64,000 bases of DNA from DASQFI01 sp035633215. GTDB taxonomy: Bacteria; Acidobacteriota; Vicinamibacteria; Vicinamibacterales; SCN-69-37. Made by a program: the position numbers and the translations under genes. The notes under the pieces are model-generated. The model did no database searches, was not told where the DNA came from, and was given only the letters and a program-made list of their open reading frames with translations. This document shows positions 1 through 9,698 of this stretch, in pieces (positions within the stretch are counted from its first letter, which is position 1; every line of letters begins with the position of its first letter). The stretch lies in contig DASQFI010000025.1 of NCBI GenBank assembly GCA_035633215.1, forward strand, positions 1-64,000, written 5' to 3'.

Positions 1-1
1 G

Positions 2-724
2 ACGACGACGGGGCGATGTCTGCTGCGGTTGATCGAGCCGACGTCGGGCGAGATCCGCGTGAAAGACATGGACGTGCGCGCGCTCTCGTCGAGCGCGCTC
101 CGGCGCGCCCGCCGGCATTTCCAGATCGTCTTTCAGGATCCCTACTCGTCGCTCAATCCGCGCAGGCGCGTCGGCGACATCGTCGAGGAGCCGCTCATCA
201 TTCACAAGCTGGGCAGCCGGGAGGAACGCCGCGCGCGCGTGCGCCAGCTGTTCGAACTGGTCGGCCTCGACCCGGCCGCGATGTCGAACTATCCGCACGA
301 GTTCAGCGGCGGGCAGCGCCAGCGCATCGGACTCGCTCGCGCGTTGGCGCTCGAGCCATCGCTCGTCGTCGCCGACGAGCCGGTGTCGGCCCTCGACGTC
401 TCGGTCCAGGCGCAGGTCGTGAATCTCCTGCTGGATCTGCAGAAGCGTCTTGGTCTCACCTACCTCTTCATCGCGCACGACCTGCGGCTCGTCCGGCAGA
501 TCTGCGATCGCGTGGCGGTGATGTACCGCGGACGGCTCGTCGAAATGGCGCCGACCGCGCGCGTGTTTGCGGCGCCGGCGCATCCGTATACGGTCGCGCT
601 GCTCTCCGCGATTCCGCGGCTGCAGCCCGGTCAGAAACTCGAGCGCATTCCGTTCGATGCCGCCAGCTTCAGAGCGGTTCCGCTTAGAGAGGTCGAGCCC
701 GGACACTGGGCGGCAATTACATGA
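2..724 (+). CDS. Oligopeptide/dipeptide ABC transporter ATP-binding protein (OppF/DppF type), 5' end missing
   Basis: ATPase subunit that powers peptide import at the inner membrane. The window begins inside the Walker A loop: the first in-frame residues read TTTGRCLLRLIEPTSG, the tail of a GxGKTT motif. Visible in order are the Q-loop (QDPYSSLNP), the signature SGGQRQRIGLARAL, Walker B LVVADEPVSALD and the switch histidine in FIAHDL. The C-terminal HPYTVALLSAIP block is the extension typical of OppD/OppF and DppD/DppF. About 240 residues are present, so roughly 60-90 N-terminal residues lie upstream of the window. The stop codon at 722-724 lies at the foot of a hairpin that probably ends the transcript. 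Family assignment is secure; OppF/DppF rather than OppD is inferred from the C-terminal block. Confidence 0.93.
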   Translation, partial: TTTGRCLLRLIEPTSGEIRVKDMDVRALSSSALRRARRHFQIVFQDPYSSLNPRRRVGDIVEEPLIIHKLGSREERRARVRQLFELVGLDPAAMSNYPHEFSGGQRQRIGLARALALEPSLVVADEPVSALDVSVQAQVVNLLLDLQKRLGLTYLFIAHDLRLVRQICDRVAVMYRGRLVEMAPTARVFAAPAHPYTVALLSAIPRLQPGQKLERIPFDAASFRAVPLREVEPGHWAAIT

Positions 725-796
725 AGAAAATGAAGGGTTGAAGGGCATGAAGACAAGCGCTCGTCTTCATGACCTTCAACCCTTCACTTCCTTCAT
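721..796. terminator. Long hairpin built from repeated TGAAG words
   Basis: Positions 732-754 and 763-785 are complementary at 22 of 23 positions around an 8-nt loop, and ATGAAG at 721-726 pairs with CTTCAT at 791-796. The left arm contains TGAAG four times about 9 nt apart, mirrored as CTTCA in the right arm. It lies between the ABC ATPase stop and the start at 832, so it may act as a transcription terminator, although no strong T-tract follows. Confidence 0.7.
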
Positions 797-831
797 GTCC
801 TAAGATGTCTTGACTCAGCAGGAGTATCCGC

Positions 832-2267
832 ATGAAAGCCCTCCGCCTCGCGCTCGTCGTGGCGATGCTCGCCACTGGCCTGATCGCAGTTCCGCAGTCC
901 CAGTCGCCCACCTACGACTTTGTCCTGAAGGGCGGCAAGGTCCTGGACGGCGCCGGCAATCCCTGGTTCTACGCCGACGTCGGCATCAAGGGCGGGCGGA
1001 TCGTCGCGGTGGGCGCGCTCGGCTCCGGCACGGCGACCCGGACGATCGACGTCACGGGCAAGATCGTCACACCCGGCTTCATCGACCTCCACTCGCACGG
1101 CGACGGCGGCCTCGCGACCATGGCGCTGAGGCACGCGCCGAATGTCGCCGCGCAGGGCATCACACTCGTCGTCGTCAATCAGGATGGGCGCTCGCCGCGG
1201 TGGCCGATTCGCGATCAGAAAACGCTGTACGACAAGCAGGGGATCGGCCCGAACGCGGCGCTGATGGTCGGGCACGGCCCGCTCCGCTCGAAGGTCATGG
1301 GACAGCGCGACAACCAGCTCGCCACCGATGCCGACATCCAGGCGATGCAGAAGCTCGTCGACGAAGGAATGGCCGACGGCGCGTTTGGACTCAGTACCGG
1401 GCTCGAATACAACCCCGGCAGATTCTCGGAGACTCGTGAAGTCGTCGGGCTCACACGGATGGTGAAGCCGTACGGCGGCTTCTACATCAGCCACGAGCGC
1501 AGCGAAGGCGCCGACCCGATGTGGAAGGTGAAGTCGGATCCGACGCCGTTCGTGAGCCTGCTGGAAGCCGTCAAAAGGAGCGATTCAAGAAGCGGCTCGG
1601 CAACGATGAGGACGTCCGCAAGATCCGTCTGGACATCGCGCATGAGATCGATCGACGCGGCGGCGCGAGCCGCATCATCATCAATGCGTATCCGGACCCG
1701 AAATACGTCGGCAAGTCCGTGCAGTTCGTGGCCGACGATCTGAAGACGTCGCCCGTGGACGCGGCGATCTGGCTGCAGCTCAATGGCGCTGACCGCGCGG
1801 GCGGCGCGAGCATGCGCGGGTTCTCCCTGTCGGAGATCGATCTCGATCACATCATGCAGCAGGATTTCACGGCGACCTGCACGGATGGAGGGATTGTCGC
1901 GCTCGGCGACGGCCTGCCTCACGCGCGGTTCTACGGCACGATGGCGCGCAAGATCCGCCGGTTCGTGCTGGATCGCGGCGTGATCTCGATGCCGTTCGCG
2001 ATTCGATCCATGACGTCGCTGCCGGCGCAAATCATGGGGCTCAAGGATCGAGGGCTGCTCCGTCCCGGCTACTGGGCCGACGTCGTCGTCATCGATCCTG
2101 CCATGGTCGCCGACAAGGCGACGTTTACCGAGCCGCACCAGTACCCGACCGGAATGCCGTACGTGCTCGTGAATGGCGTGGCGGTTGTTGACAATGGGAA
2201 GCTGACGAGTGCGACGCCGGGAAAGGTGATCACGCCGAAGATCGATGGGACGAGGTATACGAAGTAG
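832..2267 (+). pseudogene. N-acyl-D-amino-acid deacylase-type amidohydrolase, frameshifted and internally deleted
   Basis: Secreted or periplasmic member of the D-aminoacylase branch of the amidohydrolase superfamily; it begins with a signal peptide (MKALRLALVVAMLATG). Frame 1 carries the N-terminal half (DFVLKGGKVLDGAG, metal-binding DLHSHGD, YISHERSEG) up to about 1570. The C-terminal half continues in frame 3 from about 1575 (ERFKKRLGNDEDVRKI, TDGGIVALGDG, LRPGYWADVVVIDP) to the stop at 2265-2267. At the junction LLEAV runs straight into KERFKKRL, so besides the shift about 60-70 residues are missing compared with my recollection of the family. That segment normally contains the SHxK and DxYPY motifs that hold catalytic histidines. 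A simple sequencing error would explain the shift but not the missing segment. Probably inactive. Confidence 0.8.
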
Positions 2268-2274
2268 GTTCACG

Positions 2275-2355
2275 GTCTATCTGAGATCTGTAATCTGGCA
2301 ATCTGTAATCTGGATCCGCAATCTGGGAATCGTGGATTGCAGATTTCAGATAGAC
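2275..2355. repeat. Inverted repeat of AATCTG words between convergent genes
   Basis: Arms 2275-2295 and 2335-2355 are complementary at 19 of 21 positions. The left side and loop repeat the word (A)ATCTG about every 8-12 nt. It sits between the convergent genes ending at 2267 and 2366 and may work as a bidirectional terminator. The same word family recurs in a larger element at 17639-17829. Confidence 0.7.
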
Positions 2356-2365
2356 ACATTTCTGA

Positions 2366-3052
2366 TCACGCCGCCCTTGTCACGTCTTTCTCCACCTGCC
2401 CATCCCTCAGATAGATGACCCGATGCGCGTGCGCGGCAACGTCCGCCTCGTGCGTCACGAGAATGATCGTGTTGCCGGTCTCGTGCAGCCGCGCGAAGAG
2501 ATTCATGATCTCGACGCCCGTTTTCGTGTCGAGGTTGCCGGTGGGCTCGTCTGCGAGCAGGATGGACGGATTGTTTACGAGCGCGCGGGCGATCGCCACG
2601 CGCTGGCGCTGCCCACCCGAGAGCTGATTCGGGCGATGGGTCATGCGATCCGCCAGCTCCACTTTGTGGAGCGCCTGTGTCGCCCGCTCGCCGCGCAGCT
2701 TCCCGCTGATGCCCGCGTAGATGAGCGGCAGCTCGACGTTGTGCAGCGCCGTCGCGCGCGGCAGCAGGTTGAATGTCTGGAAGACGAAGCCGATCTCCTC
2801 GTTCCGGATCCTCGCCAGCTCATCGTCATTCATCTGGCTGACCTGCTTGCCGTTCAGCATGTAGCTGCCCTTCGACGGCGTGTCGAGGCAGCCGATGAGG
2901 TTCATGAGCGTGGACTTGCCCGATCCCGACGGCCCCATGATGGCGACGTATTCGCCGCGCTGGATCTGGATGGACACGCCGCTCAGGGCGTGCACCTGTT
3001 CGGAGCCCATTTCGTAGGTCTTCCAGAGGTCGGTGGTCTCAATAAGTGGCAT
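2366..3052 (-). CDS. ABC transporter ATP-binding protein, LolD/MacB type
   Basis: ATPase of the MacB/LolD/FtsE class, which drives lipoprotein release or macrolide/peptide efflux through a partner membrane protein. All motifs are intact: Walker A GPSGSGKST, Q-loop FVFQTFNLLP, signature LSGGQRQRVAIARAL, Walker B ILLADEPTGNLD and the H-loop LVTHE. Length (228 residues) is normal. No FtsX/MacB-like permease lies beside it in this window, since the neighbour upstream is acetyl-CoA synthetase, so the partner must be encoded elsewhere. No clear ribosome-binding site precedes the start. It converges with the amidohydrolase remnant. Confidence 0.93.
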   Translation of the reverse strand: MPLIETTDLWKTYEMGSEQVHALSGVSIQIQRGEYVAIMGPSGSGKSTLMNLIGCLDTPSKGSYMLNGKQVSQMNDDELARIRNEEIGFVFQTFNLLPRATALHNVELPLIYAGISGKLRGERATQALHKVELADRMTHRPNQLSGGQRQRVAIARALVNNPSILLADEPTGNLDTKTGVEIMNLFARLHETGNTIILVTHEADVAAHAHRVIYLRDGQVEKDVTRAA

Positions 3053-3060
3053 GTGGGAAA

Positions 3061-3215
3061 GAGGCTCAAAGGCTCAAGGCTAAAAACCGTGGCCTAGAAA
3101 CGATACGACATCACGGGACTCCCCGTTCCGGATTCCCCTGCGTGGGACTCTGCCGCACCACGTCTTCGAGGCTGGGCCTTTGAGCCTCGCCGAAGCGCCT
3201 TCGGCGCGAAGGCGG
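3061..3215. repeat. Intergenic inverted repeat and REP-like palindrome
   Basis: GAGGCTCAAAGGC near 3061-3073 is mirrored by GCCTTTGAGCCTC near 3176-3188, about 100 nt apart. Directly after it, around 3186-3215, lies a palindrome of the CGCCGAAGC/GCTTCGGCG type that also appears at 8079-8109 and inside 20045-20150. It lies just downstream of the acetyl-CoA synthetase stop and probably ends that transcript. Confidence 0.5.
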
Positions 3216-3218
3216 GCC

Positions 3219-5183
<1,965 letters not shown>

Positions 5184-5229
5184 GAAGAGCAATCTTACAG
5201 GCGTACCGGCCGCGTTCTTCAGCGGCCTG

Positions 5230-6195
5230 CTACAGCCACTTCGCCTTACGAAATCGAGAGAAGAGCCAGACGTCGATGAGCACTAGGCCGCCCAGAATGA
5301 CCGGATAGCCGAAGCGCCACTGGAGCTCGGGCATGTAATCGAAGTTCATGCCGTAGATGCCGACGATCATCGTGGGCACGGCAATGAGCGCGCCGTAGCT
5401 GGCCAGCCGCTTCGTCACCTCGTTTTCCTGCAGCGTGATGAGCGAGAGGTTCACCGACACGGCTGTGCTGACCATGTCTCGCAGGTTGTCGATCGACTGA
5501 TCCAGCCGTACGAGGTGGTCGTGGACGTCGCGGAAGTAGTCCTTCAGACCCAGACACATCGCCGGCACCCGGCCGCCGTGAAGCTTCCCGGCCACCTCCA
5601 GGAGCGGACCGACCGCGTGTTTGAGCTGCATCAGTTTCCGCTTCAATCCGTACAGCGACTCGATCTGCGCGCGTGTCGTCTGGCCGCCGAAGATGCGATC
5701 TTCGAGCGCCTCGGTTTCGTCGCTGAGGGCGTCGAGCACCGGGAAGTAGCGATCGACCACGGTGTCGAGCAGCGCGTAAAGGACGTACGCCGGGCCCTGG
5801 CTGAGCAGATCGGGTTCCTGTTCGGTCCGGCCGCGCAAGTCGGCAAACCCGTACCGCGTGCCGCGCCGCACCGACAGCACGTAGTTGGCGCCGACGAAGA
5901 TCGCGATCTGACCGGTGTGGAGGTCTTCCCCGGCCAGCTCGACGCTTTGGACGACGATGAACAGCGACGACCCGTACTCTTCGATCTTCGGGCGCTGATG
6001 TCCGCCGCGCGCGTCCTCGATCGCCAGATCGTGCAGCTCGAACTCCGCCTGGAGCAGCGCCAGCTCTTCCGGGTCCGGATCGCGGAGCGCCACCCAGACG
6101 AAGCAATTCTGCTGGCTCAGGTACTGCTGCACGTCCTTCAGGGAGATATCAGCGAGCTTCTGACCCTGTCGGTACGCGACGCAATTGACAAGCAT
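5230..6195 (-). CDS. corA: CorA family magnesium/cobalt transporter
   Basis: Inner-membrane pentameric channel for Mg2+ (also Co2+ and Ni2+). The protein has the expected soluble N-terminal domain, a long helix, and two C-terminal membrane helices with the selectivity motif YGMNF at the end of the first. It ends in the short basic cytoplasmic tail RFRKAKWL. Length (321 residues) is typical. It starts at 6195 and lies in a minus-strand run with the small membrane protein and inositol-phosphate synthase upstream; a 16-bp perfect palindrome separates it from the former. Confidence 0.95.
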   Translation of the reverse strand: MLVNCVAYRQGQKLADISLKDVQQYLSQQNCFVWVALRDPDPEELALLQAEFELHDLAIEDARGGHQRPKIEEYGSSLFIVVQSVELAGEDLHTGQIAIFVGANYVLSVRRGTRYGFADLRGRTEQEPDLLSQGPAYVLYALLDTVVDRYFPVLDALSDETEALEDRIFGGQTTRAQIESLYGLKRKLMQLKHAVGPLLEVAGKLHGGRVPAMCLGLKDYFRDVHDHLVRLDQSIDNLRDMVSTAVSVNLSLITLQENEVTKRLASYGALIAVPTMIVGIYGMNFDYMPELQWRFGYPVILGGLVLIDVWLFSRFRKAKWL

Positions 6196-6217
6196 GGCCC
6201 CGCTGAACTTCGACGTT

Positions 6218-6233
6218 CGAACTTCGAAGTTCG
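6218..6233. repeat. Perfect 16-bp palindrome
   Basis: CGAACTTCGAAGTTCG is its own reverse complement and is flanked by further GTTCGA/ACTTCGA words (about 6204-6236). It lies just upstream of the corA start and just downstream of the next gene's stop. It may be an operator or a small hairpin. Confidence 0.6.
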
Positions 6234-6246
6234 ATCTTTCGGTCGC

Positions 6247-6723
6247 CTATCCCTGCTGCGTCGGCGGCGGCAGCTTCTTCCGGAAGAACGCCAGACCGAG
6301 CAGCGAGCCGAGCATCGCAAAGACGGCGTTCATCGGCAGCGTGAATGCCAGCATCAGGACCCAGATGCTGCGGCCGGTCAGGACGTTGTTCACCATGTCG
6401 CGGACTTCCGGCGGAATCTCGGAGTTCTCGAACTGCTGACGGATCGCGTCCTGCCACAGGTCGCCGGTGATGCTCATGAGGAAGTACTGGACGATGCAGG
6501 TGATGACGGCGCCGATGAGGCCGGCGAACAGACCGCCCAGCACGGCGTCGGCGGTTTCGACCGGCTCAGGCTTGTTCTGCTGCTGAAGGTAGACGACGAG
6601 CACGCCGCCGGCCACGACCCAGAGACAGCAGCAGACGTTCGCGCTGCTGATGACCGGCAACGACGACAGCACCCCGATGAACAGACCGCCCAGCAGCGCA
6701 GGTTGGTGACGACCCATGGCCAT
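6247..6723 (-). CDS. Small multi-pass membrane protein of unknown function
   Basis: A 158-residue protein with about four hydrophobic stretches: LLGGLFIGVLSSLPVI, CCLWVVAGGVLVVYL, VLGGLFAGLIGAVITCIV and VLMLAFTLPMNAVFAMLG. An amphipathic, acidic loop (DAIRQQFENSEIPPEV) separates the last two. A run of three cysteines follows the first helix. I do not recognise a named family. The start at 6723 has a good Shine-Dalgarno (GGAGG, 5-nt spacer). It starts 12 nt after the inositol-phosphate synthase stop, so it is probably co-transcribed with it; a role near the membrane in inositol-lipid metabolism is only a guess from context. Confidence 0.8.
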   Translation of the reverse strand: MAMGRHQPALLGGLFIGVLSSLPVISSANVCCCLWVVAGGVLVVYLQQQNKPEPVETADAVLGGLFAGLIGAVITCIVQYFLMSITGDLWQDAIRQQFENSEIPPEVRDMVNNVLTGRSIWVLMLAFTLPMNAVFAMLGSLLGLAFFRKKLPPPTQQG

Positions 6724-6735
6724 GAAAGCCTCCCG

Positions 6736-8049
6736 TCAGTCGTAGTACTCGCGTCCGAGGTGCGTAATCAACGGCTCGCCGCGGATATAGCGCAGCGTGT
6801 TTTTCAGCTTCATCAACTGAATGAACAGATCGTGCTCGGGATACAGCCCGCGCGCGTGCATCGGGCTCTTGAAATAGAACGACAGCCACTCCTGAATGCC
6901 GGAAAACCCGACGCGCTTCGACAGGTCCAGGAGCAGCGCGACGTCGAGGACAATCGGCGCCGCCAGGATGCTGTCGCGGCAGAGAAAATTGATCTTGAGC
7001 TGCATCGGGTAGCCGAGCCAGCCGAAGATATCGATGTTGTCCCAGCCCTCTTTGTTGTCGCCTCGGGGCGGATAGTAATTGATGCGGACCACGTGGTGGA
7101 GGTCGCTGTAGAGGTCGGGGTACAGGTTCGGCTGCAGGATGTAATCCAGAACGGACTTCTTGCTCTCTTCCTTCGTCTTGAACGACTCGGGATCGTCGAG
7201 CACCTCGCCGTCGCGGTTCCCGAGGATGTTCGTCGAGTACCAGCCTGCGACGCCGAGCAGCCGCGCCTTGAGGCCGGGCGCGATGATGGTCTTGAGCAGC
7301 GTCTGCCCCGTTTTCAGATCCTTGCCGGCGAGCGGCGCGCCCGTCTGCTGCGCCAGCTCGATCAGCGCCGGAATGTCGGCGCTCAGGTTCGGCGCCGCGT
7401 TCGCGTAGGGGATGCCTTCGCGAATCGCGGCATACGCGTAGATCATGCTCGACGGAATCGACGGGTCGTTGGCCTCGAGCGCCTTTTCGAACGCGCCGAG
7501 CGACTGGTGCGCAGGGGTCTCCGTCATGAAGACTTCCGTGCTGCCGCACCAGATGAGCACGAGCCGGTCGAGCCCGTGCTGCGATTTGAACCGGCGGATG
7601 TCGTCCGTGAGCTGCTCGGCGAGATCCTTTTTCGTCTTGCCCTTCTTGACGTTCGGGCCATCGAGCCGCTTGACGTACTGCTGATCGAACACGGCCGGCC
7701 ACGGCTTGATCGCCGCCAGTTCGTCCTTGACCTGATCGAGGATGGACGTCTCGAGGACGCCGGCCGTCCGCGCCGCCTCGTAGCAGTTGTCCTCGAAGAT
7801 GTCCCAGCCGCCGAAGACCAGGCTGTCGAGCCCGGCGAGGGGCACGAACTCGTGCACGGCCGGCGACCGCGCTTCGGTGCGCTTGCCGAGCCGTACTGTC
7901 CCCATCTGCGTCAGCGAGCCGATGGGTTTGGCAAGACCCTTCCGGATCGCGAGGATCCCGGCAATCGTGGTGGTCGACACCGCGCCAAGGCCGACGAGGA
8001 GGATGCCGACTTTGCCGCTGGCAGGAGCAATGGTGAGGCCGTCCGACAC
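6736..8049 (-). CDS. ino1: Myo-inositol-1-phosphate synthase
   Basis: NAD-dependent enzyme converting glucose 6-phosphate to inositol 3-phosphate, the first step to inositol lipids and related solutes. The N-terminal Rossmann segment reads GKVGILLVGLGAVSTT. Conserved blocks follow: WDIFEDNCYEAA, LIWCGSTEVF, AAPNLSADIPAL, APLAGKDLKTGQT, GWYSTNILGNRDG and LKINFLCRDSILAAPIV. Length (437 residues) fits the bacterial/archaeal enzyme. The start is GTG at 8049. A TATAGT hexamer on the same strand lies only 8 nt before the start, which implies a very short or absent 5' leader. Confidence 0.95.
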   Translation of the reverse strand: MSDGLTIAPASGKVGILLVGLGAVSTTTIAGILAIRKGLAKPIGSLTQMGTVRLGKRTEARSPAVHEFVPLAGLDSLVFGGWDIFEDNCYEAARTAGVLETSILDQVKDELAAIKPWPAVFDQQYVKRLDGPNVKKGKTKKDLAEQLTDDIRRFKSQHGLDRLVLIWCGSTEVFMTETPAHQSLGAFEKALEANDPSIPSSMIYAYAAIREGIPYANAAPNLSADIPALIELAQQTGAPLAGKDLKTGQTLLKTIIAPGLKARLLGVAGWYSTNILGNRDGEVLDDPESFKTKEESKKSVLDYILQPNLYPDLYSDLHHVVRINYYPPRGDNKEGWDNIDIFGWLGYPMQLKINFLCRDSILAAPIVLDVALLLDLSKRVGFSGIQEWLSFYFKSPMHARGLYPEHDLFIQLMKLKNTLRYIRGEPLITHLGREYYD

Positions 8050-8057
8050 GGGCGAGA

Positions 8058-8063
8058 ACTATA
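8058..8063 (-). promoter_or_regulatory. Likely -10 element of ino1
   Basis: TATAGT on the minus strand, 8 nt upstream of the GTG start. With normal -10 spacing the transcript would begin at or next to the start codon. No clear -35 box is visible. Confidence 0.4.
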
Positions 8064-8078
8064 TCATTCGAGTTTTGG

Positions 8079-8109
8079 CCCGCCTTCGCTCCTTCGGAGC
8101 TTCGGCGGG
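8079..8109. repeat. REP-like palindrome of the CGCCTTCG/CTTCGGCG type
   Basis: CCCGCC at 8079-8084 pairs with GGCGGG at 8104-8109, with a GCTCC/GGAGC inner stem around TTCG. It lies in the short gap between the divergent genes at 8049 and 8160. Similar words occur near 3190 and in 20045-20150. Confidence 0.55.
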
Positions 8110-8159
8110 CGGGCTTTCCTTCGGAGCCTGCGTGATGCAGGCCTCACGATGGAGTACTT

Positions 8160-8699
8160 GTGAAACTCTTTCGCCGCGCTCCATCACCGCATCAGACCGC
8201 GCTCGCGATGATCGGCGCGAAGCCCGGCAGCACCGTGATCGTCGTCGGCGCGGGCGAGCCGGCGCTCTCGGCCGAGGTCGCGCTCGTCACCGGACTCAAC
8301 GGCCGCACGCTTGTCGTCGTGCCAGAACTTGCGGGCAGGACGCCCGTCCAAACGGCCGCGGCAAACGCCGGCGCGCTGATCGACCTCGAGGTCGGGCCCG
8401 CCAGCTCGCTGCCCGCCGCCAACGGCGCGTTCGACATTGCCGTACTTCTGGACGTCGGCCACGCCGCGGACCCCGATCGGATCGTCCGCGAATCCGCGCG
8501 CGTCGTTCGCCCCAGCGGACGCGTCATCGTCATCGAAGGCAGGAAGGCGACCGGCATCCGCAAGCTCCTGGGTGGAGCCGGCAGCAGTGGTGACGCCGAC
8601 AGCGGCGAGATCGTCGCGCGGCTCGCGACGGCTGGCCTGCGAGGCGCGCGGCTGCTCGGAAGCGCCGACGGCGTCCGCTACTTCGAGGGTATGAAGTAA
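8160..8699 (+). CDS. SAM-dependent methyltransferase-like protein (class I fold, degenerate)
   Basis: A 179-residue protein with the outline of a small class I methyltransferase. A basic N-terminus leads to a nucleotide-binding-like loop (VIVVGAGEPALSAEVA), an acidic strand end is replaced by VVVPELAG, and a post-I motif (AFDIAVLLDVGHAADP) and motif III (RVVRPSGRVIVIEG) follow. The glycine-rich SAM motif is imperfect (GAGEPALS instead of GxGxG), so binding of the cofactor is uncertain. The GTG start has GGAG with a 5-nt spacer. It converges with the SDR gene through a large hairpin. Confidence 0.7.
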   Translation: MKLFRRAPSPHQTALAMIGAKPGSTVIVVGAGEPALSAEVALVTGLNGRTLVVVPELAGRTPVQTAAANAGALIDLEVGPASSLPAANGAFDIAVLLDVGHAADPDRIVRESARVVRPSGRVIVIEGRKATGIRKLLGGAGSSGDADSGEIVARLATAGLRGARLLGSADGVRYFEGMK

Positions 8700-8713
8700 G
8701 ACGACAGATCGAA

Positions 8714-8853
8714 GTCGGTACGTCGGGTACGACAGGTACGTCGGGTCCCTGGAACGTTCTGGCGCTGACCATCTTCGTTTTAACGAAGATGACAAGTGTC
8801 AGGCTCCGCGGACCCGACGTACCCGTCGTCCTGCCGTACCTGTCGTACCGATC
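8714..8853. terminator. Long two-tier hairpin between convergent genes
   Basis: The left arm 8714-8748 is made of GGTACG(T/A)CG words repeated three times and is largely mirrored by 8810-8853. In the centre CATCTTCGTT (8770-8779) and AACGAAGATG (8782-8791) form a perfect 10-bp stem with outer CTGAC/GTCAG pairing. The element fills the gap between the stops at 8699 and 8869 and is a good candidate for a bidirectional terminator. Confidence 0.75.
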
Positions 8854-8868
8854 GCCGACAAGCGCTTT

Positions 8869-9627
8869 TCAGCGCAGGCACGTCAAGTGCCGTCCGCCGT
8901 CGATCGACACGGTCTCGCCGGTGATCCACCCTGCCGACTGCGAGAGCAGAAACGCGACGAGATCCGCGATCTCCTCGACCGTCCCCACTCGACCCAGCGG
9001 ATGCGTCGACGTCGACCGCTCGAGAAAGTCCAGGTACTTGGCTTCTTCCATTCCGCCCCGTCGATGAAGATTCGTGCGGACGACACCCGGATTCACGGCA
9101 TTGACGCGCACGCCCTTCGGCGCGAGATCGAGCGCCGCACAGCGCGTGAGCTGATCCACGGCCGCTTTACTGACGCAGTACGCGACCACGCCTGGAAACG
9201 CGCGCGGCCCGGCGACGCTCGAGACATTCACGACGGCGCCGCGCCGATCGATCAGCGCGGGCGTGGCTTCGCGAATCAGGCGAAACGGCGCGCGGACGTT
9301 GACGTCCATCATCGCGTCCCAGTCGCCGTCGCTCGTGTCCTGGATCGCGCCTGAAGAAATGACGCCCGCCGCGTTCACCACCGCGTCGAGCTGGCCGAAT
9401 TCAGCGAGAGCCTTCGCGACGATGGCGCGCGGACCGTCAGCCGACGTGACGTCGGCCTTGAACCATCCCGCCACGCCGCCGGACTGCTCGATTTCGCGAC
9501 AGACTCCACCAAGCGCACTTTCGTCCCGTCCCACGGCGAGGACATGAAATCCTGCGGTCCCGAGCCGGCGCGCGGTGGCGCGCCCGATTCCCGACGATGC
9601 ACCCGTGACGATGGCGGCTTGTGGCAT
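8869..9627 (-). CDS. Short-chain dehydrogenase/reductase (3-oxoacyl-ACP reductase-like)
   Basis: NAD(P)-dependent oxidoreductase of the classical SDR family (252 residues). The cofactor motif TGASSGIGRATA sits at the N-terminus, followed by the NAAG-equivalent VVNAAGV, the catalytic serine in VVNVSSVAG, and the YCVSK active-site tyrosine and lysine. The C-terminal GETVSIDGGRHLTC matches FabG-like proteins. The substrate cannot be told from sequence. It is a single gene between a convergent methyltransferase-like gene and the divergent TonB operon. Confidence 0.92.
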   Translation of the reverse strand: MPQAAIVTGASSGIGRATARRLGTAGFHVLAVGRDESALGGVCREIEQSGGVAGWFKADVTSADGPRAIVAKALAEFGQLDAVVNAAGVISSGAIQDTSDGDWDAMMDVNVRAPFRLIREATPALIDRRGAVVNVSSVAGPRAFPGVVAYCVSKAAVDQLTRCAALDLAPKGVRVNAVNPGVVRTNLHRRGGMEEAKYLDFLERSTSTHPLGRVGTVEEIADLVAFLLSQSAGWITGETVSIDGGRHLTCLR

Positions 9628-9677
9628 GGGTGAAGTTTAAGAGTGAAGCGCCATGAAGTTTAAAGGCGAAGTGCCGA

Positions 9678-9697
9678 GAACCCGGATCAGCGGGTTC
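9678..9697 (+). promoter_or_regulatory. Hairpin immediately before the TonB-protein start codon
   Basis: GAACCCG-GATCAG-CGGGTTC forms a 7-bp perfect stem ending one base before the ATG at 9699. No Shine-Dalgarno is visible, so initiation may depend on this structure or on a leaderless transcript. Functional role is inferred. Confidence 0.4.
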
Positions 9698-9698
9698 C

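Noticed and set aside
717..911. Small minus-strand frame over the hairpin at 721-796
   Set aside because: Coding potential comes only from the repeated TGAAG words and their complement.
5515..8163. An 882-codon open frame opposite corA, the small membrane protein and ino1
   Set aside because: Crosses three well-supported genes and has no recognisable motif; produced by GC-rich codon bias.
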